From contig NZ_WUWM01000004.1 in assembly GCF_009846885.1 (NCBI RefSeq), positions 62,001-126,000 on the forward strand: a stretch of DNA of 64,000 nucleotides, written 5' to 3'. The stretch comes from Paenibacillus puerhi (GTDB lineage: Bacteria; Bacillota; Bacilli; Paenibacillales; NBRC-103111). Each line of letters begins with the position of its first letter. Within the stretch, counting starts at the first letter, position 1. The position numbers were made by a program, and so were the translations under genes. Positions 34,901-44,600 of this stretch are shown here, in pieces. The notes beneath the pieces were generated by a model. The model did not search any database, was not told the DNA's origin, and saw only the letters and a list, made by a program, of their open reading frames with translations.

Positions 34901-34940
34901 TAAGGACCTGTTCACGCTGCGAAGCGAATGGGTCGATTAG
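31902..34940 (+). CDS. SNF2/HepA-family DEAD-box helicase
   Basis: A 1012-residue SNF2-superfamily ATPase. An N-terminal region of about 500 residues, with an Ala/Pro-rich linker near 255-295, belongs to the SNF2-associated type. The helicase core follows, with ADDMGLGKT near 547 (motif I), LDEAQNIKN near 652 (DEAQ-type motif II), [20 protein letters not shown] (motif III), and in the second lobe [42 protein letters not shown] (motifs V and VI, two conserved segments). It probably translocates on DNA. ATG 31902 was chosen for GGAGG 5 nt upstream. The frame's upstream extension lies wholly inside the SWIM gene. It forms an operon with that gene. Confidence 0.9.
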   Translation: [1012 protein letters not shown]

Positions 34941-35333
34941 CGCCTACAAAGTGCTCCGAGCAGCATGGAGCGCTAGGATCTCTACTCATGATTAAACTAC
35001 CGGGCAGAAAACCCTACCTTCCGCGCTTCACATCCAGGACGGTAGGGACCTAGTCCGGTCGCCACATCCGGCCCTCCCCCACGCATGCGCTATCTCCCCA
35101 GAAGGCTTCCAAGGTGAACAACGCTTATCCCTCCTTACTACGCTACGCATGGATTTGTTCAGCCAGCCTCCAGAGCATCGAGACAAGAAGTGATCGCATC
35201 AGGCAGACTTCCCTTCCTAAGAAGTTGCCTGCACAGGCTGCGCAATCTTCACCGGCTGCCTTGGCAGATAAAGGATTTCGACTTCATTTGTCGAATAGTG
35301 GAGAATTACATTATTTAAGTAGGGTGGTTCCTT
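34941..35333. other. Intergenic region with two weak inverted repeats
   Basis: Holds GTGCTCC / GGAGCGC (34951-34973) and CCCTACC / GGTAGGG (35012-35018 and 35041-35047), either of which could end the helicase transcript, although neither has a T-run. The rest should include the kinase promoter, but none was clear. No gene is supported. Confidence 0.4.
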
Positions 35334-38255
35334 ATGAAGTTATCCCGTTCCCGCATGTCCATCGCTTATCCCGTCATTCTGGTCGCCCTTCTCGCAATGA
35401 TCAGCTTATCCAGCTTCATCGCCTCTTCCAATACCGAAGCCAAGCTGAACAGTCTGGTCGATTCCATCATTCCCGTCAACAACCTGGCAGACAATCTGCT
35501 CATCGACTTGATCAATATGGAGACCGGACTGCGCGGCTATGAGCTTTCCGGCGATATCAGCTTTCTGGACCCGTATAATCAAGGCAAAAAAAAGCTTCAG
35601 CTCGATCTGGGTCAAATAGACCACTTCGAGCAAATCTTTCCCCAACTCCATGCGATGTTGACCGAAACCGCTCTTCCGCTCATCAAACAAATGGAGAGCT
35701 ATTATGAAAATCAAGTTATTTTATTCGAGGGCGGCCAAAGGGAAGAAGCTCTGCGGCGCGTCTCTATCGGCAAAGCTCATATGGACAGCTTCCGGCAAGC
35801 TCAGACGGCGCTGAAGGAAGAGATCGAAAAAATAGCGACGGATGCGCGCCAGTCGGCCCATCAGGCAGAGCGGATAGCCCGCGCCATTATTTCGGTCGGA
35901 GGCTTGCTTGCGCTCGCGATAGGCGTCTTCTCAATCATCATCTTCAATCGGGCGAACCGGGCGGAGGCCGCGCTGCGCAAGAGCGAAGAAACGTACCGGT
36001 ATATGGCCGAAAGCCTCGAGACCCAGAACGAGGAGATCATCGCTCAGCAGGAAGAGCAGGAAGCGACCCTCGAGAAGCTATCCGAACGGGAGCGCGAGCT
36101 GGAAGCCATCAGCATGTACCAGGAAAAGCTCAGCGGGTCGGCACATCTGGAGGCCTTCCTTCAACATTCGATTCCCGCTCTTCTGGAAACGCTGAAGCTG
36201 GATTCAGCTATGCTCGTGCTGAGCCGAGACGCTTGGGGCAACGATGCCGTCGACAAAGAGAACCCCTCCGAGGATCCCGTCTTCGAGCCTGTCTACTCGC
36301 TTGGCTATCCATCGAAGCTGACATCCGCCCGCTTAAGCGAGCTGTACGGTACGGCACGTCGGGTTCTACAAGAAAAACGCATGCTGGAAACCGTCCGGCA
36401 CACCTCCGAAACGGAGCGCGGCTTCCATCAGGGCATCGAGAAAGCCGTCGACTACTACTTTCCTCTGCTTGACGAGCAGCAGGAAAGCATAGGCTTTCTG
36501 ATGCTGACGGGCTATCATGTCTCTTCATTCGATCAAAGGATGCGGGTCGCCCAAGGCCTTATCCGCCAATTCGGACTGGCCTTCATGGTCCAACAGGCCA
36601 ATGAAGCCCGCAGCCGCCAATCGGTACGGCTGGAGCAGCTCAATTTGCAGCTGCTCCAGGAGAAGCAGCTAATACAGGAACAGCGCGATGTCATCGGCAA
36701 TATTCTCGAATCGACTCATGAGGGCATGATCATGTGCGATCCCCGCGGCAGCATCCAGTTTGTGAACCAGCGGATGCGCGAGCTTACAGAGCTGGATTGC
36801 CCGGTCGGCGAATCGATCCTGGACCTGGGCGACCGGCTGCTGGACGGCTCCCCATGCGCCCACCAAGTGCTCTCCTGCTTCGAGGAGCTGCTGAGCAGAC
36901 GACTGGATAAGTTCACGGAACGCTTTCCCATCGCAAACAGCGACGAGCAGAAACGGTTCGTCGAGCTGTATGCGACGAAGGTCGGCGATGACGCCATGCA
37001 GACCGAGCAGGGTTACCTGTTCGTCTTCCGCGACCGGACGGAGGAGGAGAAGATCGATGAGCTTAAAAATGAGTTTATCAGCATCGTCTCCCATGAGCTG
37101 AGGACGCCTCTGGCCAGCGTGCTCGGCTTTATCGAAATATTGCTGCACCGCCAGCTGACCCCCGAAAAGCAGCAAAAATATTTGCAGACGGTATACAAGG
37201 AAGCCACCCGCCTGTCTACGCTTATCAACGACTTCCTGGATTTGCAGCGCATGGAAGCAGGCAAGCAGGAATACCGTCCGCTTCCGCTTGAGCTTGGCGG
37301 CTTGCTCAGGGAAGTCGTCGAGCAGTGGAACAGCAAGCGGAGCCATACCATCCGCCTCCACTCGCCGGAGAGCGAGATTTGGGTTCGGGGGGATGCGGAC
37401 CGGCTTATGCAGGTGGCTCATAACTTGCTTAGCAATGCTATCAAGTACTCGCCCGATGCGAATCAAGTCGACGTGTACCTTGAAGAGGACGGCGATCATG
37501 TGCGTTTTCGCGTACAGGATTACGGCCTTGGCATCCCGGAGGAAGCGAAGGAGAAGCTGTTCTCCAAGTTTTACCGCGTGGACAATTCGGATCGCCGACA
37601 GATCGGAGGCACCGGGCTTGGCCTGTCGATCGTCCGGGAGATCGTGGAGGCGCATCAGGGAACGATCGGGTTCGAGTCTACTATGGGGCAAGGAAGCATA
37701 TTTACCGTAACGCTGAACACCTATCAGGGCATCAGCGCGGATCATGGCATCCTGCTTCTGGAAGATGACGATAACTTGGCCAAGCTGATTCAGGTCGGGC
37801 TGCAGAAGCTGCAGCTGCCAACCGTCCATTTGCGTTCCGCCGAAGAAGGGCTGCTTGCTCTGGAGAACAGCGAGCATGCGCCGCCCCGGCTGTGCATCGT
37901 GGATATTGGACTTGAAGGCACCAAGACCGGCTGGGATTTCATCGCCGAGCTGTACCGCCATCCCAAGCTGCACCGAACGCCGGTTATTGTTTCATCAGCC
38001 ATGGAACCTCCTCTTGATTACCGGGAGAAAGAAGGAGAGACGTATCTGCGCAAGCCATTCTCTATGGAGAAGCTGCTGCAAGTCGCCGAGCAGCTGGTGC
38101 AGCGCAGCGAGAGGCGGCCGGCTTATGTATTTCCTGCGGGAGATGAAGGCCTCATCCGGTCGAGCCTTGCCCGCCAAGGGATCGAGATCGATTCCGTAAC
38201 TCACCGGGCCGATCATATTCAGATCGAACTGAAGCCGAAGCAAGAAGACAAGTAG
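35334..38255 (+). CDS. Hybrid histidine kinase: CHASE3-GAF-PAS-HisKA-HATPase-REC
   Basis: A 973-residue membrane hybrid kinase. A membrane segment at about 10-30, an extracellular CHASE3-like helical sensor (NMETGLRGYELSGDISFLDPY) and a second segment at about 183-205 are followed by a coiled coil. Then come a GAF-like domain (about 265-420), a PAS domain (about 450-575), a HisKA helix with [13 protein letters not shown] near 587, a HATPase (GGTGLGLSIVREIVEAHQG) and a receiver from about 804 (LLEDDDN, phospho-Asp in IVDIGLEG). No output domain follows, so it may pass phosphate to a partner. A terminator follows at 38380-38416. Confidence 0.9.
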   Translation: MKLSRSRMSIAYPVILVALLAMISLSSFIASSNTEAKLNSLVDSIIPVNNLADNLLIDLINMETGLRGYELSGDISFLDPYNQGKKKLQLDLGQIDHFEQIFPQLHAMLTETALPLIKQMESYYENQVILFEGGQREEALRRVSIGKAHMDSFRQAQTALKEEIEKIATDARQSAHQAERIARAIISVGGLLALAIGVFSIIIFNRANRAEAALRKSEETYRYMAESLETQNEEIIAQQEEQEATLEKLSERERELEAISMYQEKLSGSAHLEAFLQHSIPALLETLKLDSAMLVLSRDAWGNDAVDKENPSEDPVFEPVYSLGYPSKLTSARLSELYGTARRVLQEKRMLETVRHTSETERGFHQGIEKAVDYYFPLLDEQQESIGFLMLTGYHVSSFDQRMRVAQGLIRQFGLAFMVQQANEARSRQSVRLEQLNLQLLQEKQLIQEQRDVIGNILESTHEGMIMCDPRGSIQFVNQRMRELTELDCPVGESILDLGDRLLDGSPCAHQVLSCFEELLSRRLDKFTERFPIANSDEQKRFVELYATKVGDDAMQTEQGYLFVFRDRTEEEKIDELKNEFISIVSHELRTPLASVLGFIEILLHRQLTPEKQQKYLQTVYKEATRLSTLINDFLDLQRMEAGKQEYRPLPLELGGLLREVVEQWNSKRSHTIRLHSPESEIWVRGDADRLMQVAHNLLSNAIKYSPDANQVDVYLEEDGDHVRFRVQDYGLGIPEEAKEKLFSKFYRVDNSDRRQIGGTGLGLSIVREIVEAHQGTIGFESTMGQGSIFTVTLNTYQGISADHGILLLEDDDNLAKLIQVGLQKLQLPTVHLRSAEEGLLALENSEHAPPRLCIVDIGLEGTKTGWDFIAELYRHPKLHRTPVIVSSAMEPPLDYREKEGETYLRKPFSMEKLLQVAEQLVQRSERRPAYVFPAGDEGLIRSSLARQGIEIDSVTHRADHIQIELKPKQEDK

Positions 38256-38379
38256 CTTAAGATATGGCTTGGATACGAGCAGGCGAAGCGCCGAGGCTGT
38301 ATCGATCATCAACGGACTGATTGGCCGGGGAGAGCTGGCTAGCCCGCTAAGCCGACTCCTTCCGTTAACGCATTTCCTG

Positions 38380-38416
38380 CAAAGGGCGTACCTGTCAAAG
38401 ACAGGGCGCCTTTTGT
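38380..38416 (+). terminator. Intrinsic terminator between the two hybrid kinases
   Basis: AAAGGGCG-ACCTGTC and GACAGG-GCGCCTTTT form a long stem with a short AAA loop and end in TTTTGTTTT. It separates the transcript of the CHASE3 kinase from the next kinase gene. Confidence 0.85.
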
Positions 38417-38470
38417 TTTCGCGAGGAAGGCGGCAGGATTCCGCCCGCTTTTGTCGAAAATAATCAGATT

Positions 38471-41400
38471 ATGATGACCAAAAAAAAACTATGGATAGCT
38501 ATTGCCCTCTTCTTTCTGCTTCTCACCCTTCTCCGAGTCGTGTGGATTTACTTCCACACCATTCCCGAGCATCCGAGGGCGGTGCAGGGACAGCTCGATC
38601 TGAAGGGCTGGGAATTTGAGTCTCAGCGCACTATAACGCTGGATGGAGATTGGGAATTTTACCCCCATACCTTTCTAACGCCGGGACGCGCGTCCGACCC
38701 TGATGCCGCCGGAAGGAAAGGGTTTTTGAAGGTGCCCGGAAAGTGGGGCTCAGCCATGTCTCCGTCCGAGCCCACCATGCTCGGGTACGGCTCCTACCGG
38801 CTGCTGATTAAGGTCGATCCCAAGCCCGGCCAAGCATTCGGCCTTCGAATTTCGAAGCTTCCGTCATCCGCAGCCCTATATATTAACGGCAAGCTGCGTA
38901 TGCAATCAGGCCAGCCGTCCGCGGAACCTGAACAATATACGCCGAGGAATGTCCCCTTTTCGTCTTTATTTACCGCAGACGGAGACGAGATTGAGGTCAT
39001 CATCCAGGCCGCCAACTACGATAATGAACGCACAGGCGGGATCATACAATCCATCAAGTTCGGCAGCGCCTCTATGCTCGATAAGGAAGAGACCTTCTCC
39101 CGCAATATGCAGCTGATTGTCGTCGTCGTCTTTATTATGCATGCTGTGTATGCGGCCTTGCTGTTTGGGTTGGGGGTTCGTCAGAAGGCGCTGCTTACCT
39201 TATCTCTGCTGGTGCTGTCCGCAACCTTGATGGTGCTGCTGGACGACGACAAGCTGCTGCTGGTCTGGCTGCCCATCAGCTTCGGCTGGGGCGTCAAGCT
39301 CTTCTATTTGTCCGCTACCCTCGTACCGGGTCTTATGTTCAAGTTTATTGCCGACCTGCTGCCCGGATATGAGAAGCAGAAGCATTTCAAGTACGTGATG
39401 GCTGGTTATGCCCTTGTGGCCTTATCTGCCCTATGCCTTCCCTTGGCAATCCTGCTTAAGTACTTCTGGATCGCCAATCTTCTGCTGTGGATCACCTTTC
39501 TGCTCTTCCCCTGGATTTTTATGCGGATGCTGACGAAGGGAGAGCCGGACACCATTTATTTGATGCTCGGCGCTACGGCCGTTGCCAACAGCTCTCTGTG
39601 GGGCATCATTAAGACGAATGCCATGCCGGAAATTAATTTCTACCCTCTGGACCTGCTGTTCTGCTTCCTGGCTTTTGCCGCTTTCTGGTTCAAACGCTAT
39701 ATCCGAACCGCCAATGAGACGGAAAAGCTCGCGGGGGAGCTTCAGCAAGCGAGCAAGCAGAAGGATGACTTTCTGGCGAACACCTCGCATGAACTGCGAA
39801 ATCCGCTCCACGGCATCATCAACATCGCCCAGACGGTGCTGGAGCGCGAGAGGCCGACTATGGGTCAGAAAAGCTCGGCCGACATGGACCTGCTGATCTC
39901 CATCGGACGCCGGATGTCTTTTCTGTTGAATGATCTGCTTGATCTGACGAGACTTCAGGAGCAAGGTATACGACTTCAGCGCGGAAGCATTTCTATTCAG
40001 GCTGTGGCCTCGGGAGTCATCGATCTGCTGCGCTTTATGACGGAAGGCAAGCCGGTCCGCTTCGTCCTGAACATTCCCGAAGAGTTCCCTCCGGTACATG
40101 CCGATGAGAACAGGCTGGTGCAGATCATGTTTAACCTGCTCCACAATGCCGTCAAATTCACGGCAGAGGGCAGCATTACTGTAGAAGCGGAGCAGCTCGG
40201 CGAGTCCGTCCGCATACGGGTTATCGACACGGGGGTAGGGATGGATGAAGCCACCCGGCAGCGAATTTTCCAGCCGTACGAGCAAGGAGATTCGGGAATC
40301 ACTGCACTAAGCGGCGGGATCGGACTCGGCCTCAGCATCTGCAAGCAGCTGCTGGAGCTGCATGAGAGCACGATTGAAGTCGCATCGGCACCGGGAGAAG
40401 GCTCTGTCTTTTCCTTTACCCTCCCGGTAGCCCCGTCTTCCATGACCGGAGGACGGGCCGGCAGCTCAAGCTTCGCGGCAGCCGCGCGCTCCCTCCCACC
40501 GCCTGCAGAGAATTCGAGGGTTACCGGTTCAGTCGAAGCGGTCATTGCCGAGAAGCCTATCGTTCTGGCCATCGATGACGATCCTATCAATCTGAATATA
40601 TTGAAAGAAATTTTGACGGAAGAAGCTTACCGGATTACAACGGCCAGAAGCGCCGTAGAAGCTCTTGGCATATTGGAGAGTCAAGATTGGGATTTGATCA
40701 TTTCCGACATCATGATGCCTCAGATGTCAGGCTATGAGCTGGCTCGCATCGTCCGGGAGCGCTTCTCTTTGTCGGAGCTCCCCGTCCTGCTGCTGACCGC
40801 GCGCAGCCGTCCGGAGGATATGGAGGCGGGATTCCTGTCCGGAGCCAACGATTACGTGACCAAGCCGATGGACGCCATGGAATTAAAGGCCCGCGTACAG
40901 GCGCTCACCGCCATGAAAATATCGGCGCGTGAACATCTGCGCATGGAGGCCGCCTTCCTGCAGGCTCAGATTCAGCCTCATTTTCTGTTCAATACCTTGA
41001 ATTCCATCGCGGCGCTCAGCGAGATCGATACGGCACGCATGCGCAACCTGCTTGCGGAATTCGGCCATTATTTGCGCGCAAGCTTCGATTCCAGAAACTC
41101 GGAACGGCTCGTTCCGCTCGAGCATGAACTACAGCTCGTCCGCTCCTATTTATTTATCGAGAAGGAGCGGTTCGAAGAAAGGCTTGAGGTGCTTTGGGAG
41201 GTGGATGAAAGCATCCAACTGCAGCTTCCCCCTCTCTCCATCCAGCCTCTTGTGGAAAATGCGGTTAAGCATGGCGTGCTGGCCAGAGCGCAGGGCGGCA
41301 TGATCGGCATACGGATTACCGAAGGCGATCGGTACGCCGAGATCACCGTCAGCGACAACGGCGTGGGCATCGAGGAAACTCAGCTGAGCAGACTGCTTCT

Positions 41401-41554
41401 TCCCGAGAACCGGACATCAGGTATCGGCCTGCGCAACACGGATCGCCGGCTGAAGCAGCTGTACGGCACGGGTCTTCATATCGAGAGCAAGCAAGGTCAT
41501 GGCACGACGGTCAAGTTTACAGTGTTCAAGTCGCACCCGGGAAGCCTACTCTGA
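38471..41554 (+). CDS. 7TM-DISM hybrid kinase with two kinase modules
   Basis: A 1027-residue membrane signalling protein. A membrane anchor at about 7-27, an extracellular jelly-roll sensor of DISMED2 type (about 45-200) and a seven-segment 7TM-DISM region (about 210-415) precede a HisKA domain (FLANTSHELRNPLHG, near 440) and HATPase. A receiver follows from about 696 (AIDDDPINLN, phospho-Asp in IISDIMMPQ). The C-terminal part is a second, LytS-type kinase with AQIQPHFLFNTLNSIAAL near 834 and its own HATPase (IQPLVENAVKHG). Two complete kinase catalytic domains flanking one receiver suggest an internal phosphorelay. No strong ribosome site precedes the ATG at 38471. TAA at 38461 limits the frame. 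Confidence 0.9.
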   Translation: MMTKKKLWIAIALFFLLLTLLRVVWIYFHTIPEHPRAVQGQLDLKGWEFESQRTITLDGDWEFYPHTFLTPGRASDPDAAGRKGFLKVPGKWGSAMSPSEPTMLGYGSYRLLIKVDPKPGQAFGLRISKLPSSAALYINGKLRMQSGQPSAEPEQYTPRNVPFSSLFTADGDEIEVIIQAANYDNERTGGIIQSIKFGSASMLDKEETFSRNMQLIVVVVFIMHAVYAALLFGLGVRQKALLTLSLLVLSATLMVLLDDDKLLLVWLPISFGWGVKLFYLSATLVPGLMFKFIADLLPGYEKQKHFKYVMAGYALVALSALCLPLAILLKYFWIANLLLWITFLLFPWIFMRMLTKGEPDTIYLMLGATAVANSSLWGIIKTNAMPEINFYPLDLLFCFLAFAAFWFKRYIRTANETEKLAGELQQASKQKDDFLANTSHELRNPLHGIINIAQTVLERERPTMGQKSSADMDLLISIGRRMSFLLNDLLDLTRLQEQGIRLQRGSISIQAVASGVIDLLRFMTEGKPVRFVLNIPEEFPPVHADENRLVQIMFNLLHNAVKFTAEGSITVEAEQLGESVRIRVIDTGVGMDEATRQRIFQPYEQGDSGITALSGGIGLGLSICKQLLELHESTIEVASAPGEGSVFSFTLPVAPSSMTGGRAGSSSFAAAARSLPPPAENSRVTGSVEAVIAEKPIVLAIDDDPINLNILKEILTEEAYRITTARSAVEALGILESQDWDLIISDIMMPQMSGYELARIVRERFSLSELPVLLLTARSRPEDMEAGFLSGANDYVTKPMDAMELKARVQALTAMKISAREHLRMEAAFLQAQIQPHFLFNTLNSIAALSEIDTARMRNLLAEFGHYLRASFDSRNSERLVPLEHELQLVRSYLFIEKERFEERLEVLWEVDESIQLQLPPLSIQPLVENAVKHGVLARAQGGMIGIRITEGDRYAEITVSDNGVGIEETQLSRLLLPENRTSGIGLRNTDRRLKQLYGTGLHIESKQGHGTTVKFTVFKSHPGSLL

Positions 41555-41600
41555 TCGTTTGCTTGACATGTTGTCGGGCCGGCTTACTGAATACGGAAAG

Positions 41601-41650
41601 AGCCCTCCGCTCCTGCCGAACCGGCGGGATAACGGAGGGCTTGCTTTATT
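41601..41650. terminator. Bidirectional terminator between convergent kinase genes
   Basis: AGCCCTCCG (41601-41609) and CGGAGGGCT (41633-41641) form a perfect 9-bp stem. On the plus strand TGCTTTATTT follows. On the minus strand CTCTTTCC follows. It lies between the stop codons of two convergent genes. Confidence 0.75.
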
Positions 41651-44600
41651 TCGACTTGACCGAGGGGAACAGTGGGTAGAGCGGCGTCTCCGCACTCGGT
41701 TGCTTCGACCGATCGAGCCACTCCCGGATCATCGTCAGCAGCTGCGCGCTATTGACCGGCTTGGTGATGTAGTCGGAGGCGCCCGCCTCCAAGCACTGCT
41801 CGCGGTCCCCCTTCATCGCTTTGGCCGTCAACGCGATGATCGGCAGATCGCTGAACTCCGGCTTCTGGCGGATAGCCCTCGTCGTCTCATAGCCATCCAT
41901 CACCGGCATCATAATGTCCATCAGAATGATATCGATATCCGGCGTTTGCTCCAGCAGATGAATCGCATCGTGGCCGTTCTCGGCCGGGATCACCTTCATG
42001 TTATGCCGCTCCAGAATCGTCGTCAAGGCGAAGATGTTGCGGATATCGTCGTCGACGACCATCACCTTTTTGTACTCGATCAAATCATCGGAATGATGAA
42101 GCTTAACTAGCATTTCCTTGGACCCTTCCGGCAAATTCTCCGATTTACGGTGCAGGAAAAGCGTAGTTTCGTCCATGATCTGGACCGGGGAATTGACCTC
42201 CTTGACGACGGCTGACTTCATCAGCTCCTCCAGCTCGAGTTCTTCGTCGGGGGTCAGCTTCTTGCCGTATTTCACGACAACGGGCAAATATTTGTTGCGT
42301 GCGTTCTTCTGCACCTCGCGGACAAATGCCGCGAAGCCCATATCCGGCAGATGGCTGTTAGCCAATACGCAATCGAATGTTTTCGTCTTCAGCTGATTCA
42401 ACGCTTTACGTGCCGTATCGACGGTAACGATCTTGAGGTCGGCCCCTTCGACCAGCTTCGTAAATTCGCCGCGCTGCTCTTCCTCGCCCGCAACGATAAG
42501 CAGGTGATGCATGGCACGCTCGGAGAAGCTGTTCAATTGATCGATGGCCTTCTCCAGCGCTTCATTGGTAACCGGCTTGCACAGGTAATCGTACACGCCC
42601 TTGCGCATCAGGCCCACCTCATCCTCTTCCACCGAGATGACGCAAACCGGGATATGCCGGACCTGCATGTCGTTTTTCAGATGCTCGATCACCAGCCAGC
42701 CGTCCGTATCCTTCAAGTTTAAATCCAGCGTAATCGCAGCGGGCTTATATTTGAGCGCCAGCTCAAGCGCCTCTGAGCCCCTGGCCGTAATGACAGCCTT
42801 GATGCCTTTCCGATGCAGCGTCTCCAGCATGATCTCGTTAAACTTCAGATCATCCTCCACCACCAGGAACACGCGATCCCCCGGCTCAATCCGCTCCCGG
42901 TCGTCGACGATGACCGGATCATCCGCAGATGCATAGGACCTTGTCCGTTTCGGCGGCGTCACATCGATGACCTCGGGAACATACTTGGCTCGCGGCTCAG
43001 GGTCGGGTACCTCCTCGCCATGGAATGGCAAATACAGATTAAAGGTGCTCCCCTTGCCGGCCACGCTATAAAGCGTAATCTCGCCGCCCAGCATCGTAGC
43101 GATCTCTCTGGATATGGCAAGTCCAAGTCCCGTGCCGCCATATTCACGGTTCGTGCTGCCGTCGGCCTGCTGGAACGCTTCGAATATAATTTGCTGCTTT
43201 TCCTGCGGGATGCCGATACCGGTATCGCTGACCGAGAAGCACAGCACCATCGGGGCGCGGGTCAGGCTCTCCGACTCCGGACTCCAGCCTTCGGAGGCCC
43301 GGCGGATGACCAGCAGCACCTCGCCTTTTTCCGTGAATTTGAATGCATTGGACAGCAGGTTTTTCAAAATCTGCTGCAGCCGTTTGGAATCCGTCAAGAT
43401 CACCCGCGGCACATTGGGCTCCGTCCGGATCCGGAACTCCAGCTCCTTCTCATTGACCATATGGCGGAAGGTGCGGTCCAGACTGTCTGTGAGCTCCTGC
43501 ATGGATGTCTCGCTGTAATCCGGGGAAGCCGTACCGGATTCGATCTTGGACAGATCCAGAATATCGTTGATCAGATTCAGCAGCTCAAGCCCCGACTCCT
43601 GGATCGTCTTGGCATACTTTACCTGGTGCTGGCTGAGGTTCTCGTCGGGGTTCTCCGAGAGCTGCTCCGCGAGCAGCAGCAGGGAGTTCAGCGGCGTCCG
43701 CAGCTCATGCGACATATTCGCCAGAAATTCCGACTTATACCGGGAGGTCAGCGCCAGCTGCTCGGCCTTCTCTTCCAGGAACCGCTTGGCAACCTCCACC
43801 TCATTGTTCTTGCTTTCGACCTCCGCTTTCTGAATCACGAGCAGCTTGGCTTTATCTTCGAGCTCTTCGTTCGTGTTCTGCAGCTCCATCTGCTGCTTCT
43901 GCAGCTCTTCCGTCAGCGACTGGGACTGTGCCAGCAGCTGCTCGGTCCGTTGATTCGCCTGCATCGTATTGATGACGATTCCGATCGACTCGGTCAATTG
44001 GTCGAGGAAGGCGATGTCGATCTCGCTGAAGGCGCGGAAGGACGAAAGCTCCAGCACCGCGAGCACCTGGTCCTCGAAAATAATCGGCAGCAGCACGATG
44101 TTCAGCGGCGTACCTTCGCCAAGCCCCGAAGAGATCACCACATAATCATGCGGTACGTTCGTAAGCAGGATGCGCTGCTTCTCGATCAAACACTGCCCGA
44201 CCAAGCCTTGCCCCGAACGGAATTCGCTGGACAGATGCTTGCGCTGCTGATAGGCATAGCTCGCGAACAGCTTCAGTACCGCCTCGCCGCCGGACGGCTC
44301 ATTGATATAGAATACGCCGTGCTGCATCGACACGAGCGGAGCAAGCTCGGAGAGGATCATCCGGCTAACCGCATACAGGTCGCGCTGGCCCTGAAGCAGC
44401 CGGGAGAACTTGGCCAGATTGGTCTTGAGCCAGTCTTGCTCCGTATTGATCCGCGTTGTCTCCTTCAGATTGCGGATCATCTCGTTGATATTGTCCTTCA
44501 GCGTAGCGACCTCGCCTGCGGCAGCAACATCGATGGAGCGAGATAGATCGCCCTTGGTTACGGCAGTGGCTACGTTTGTAATCGCCCTCACCTGCGTGGT

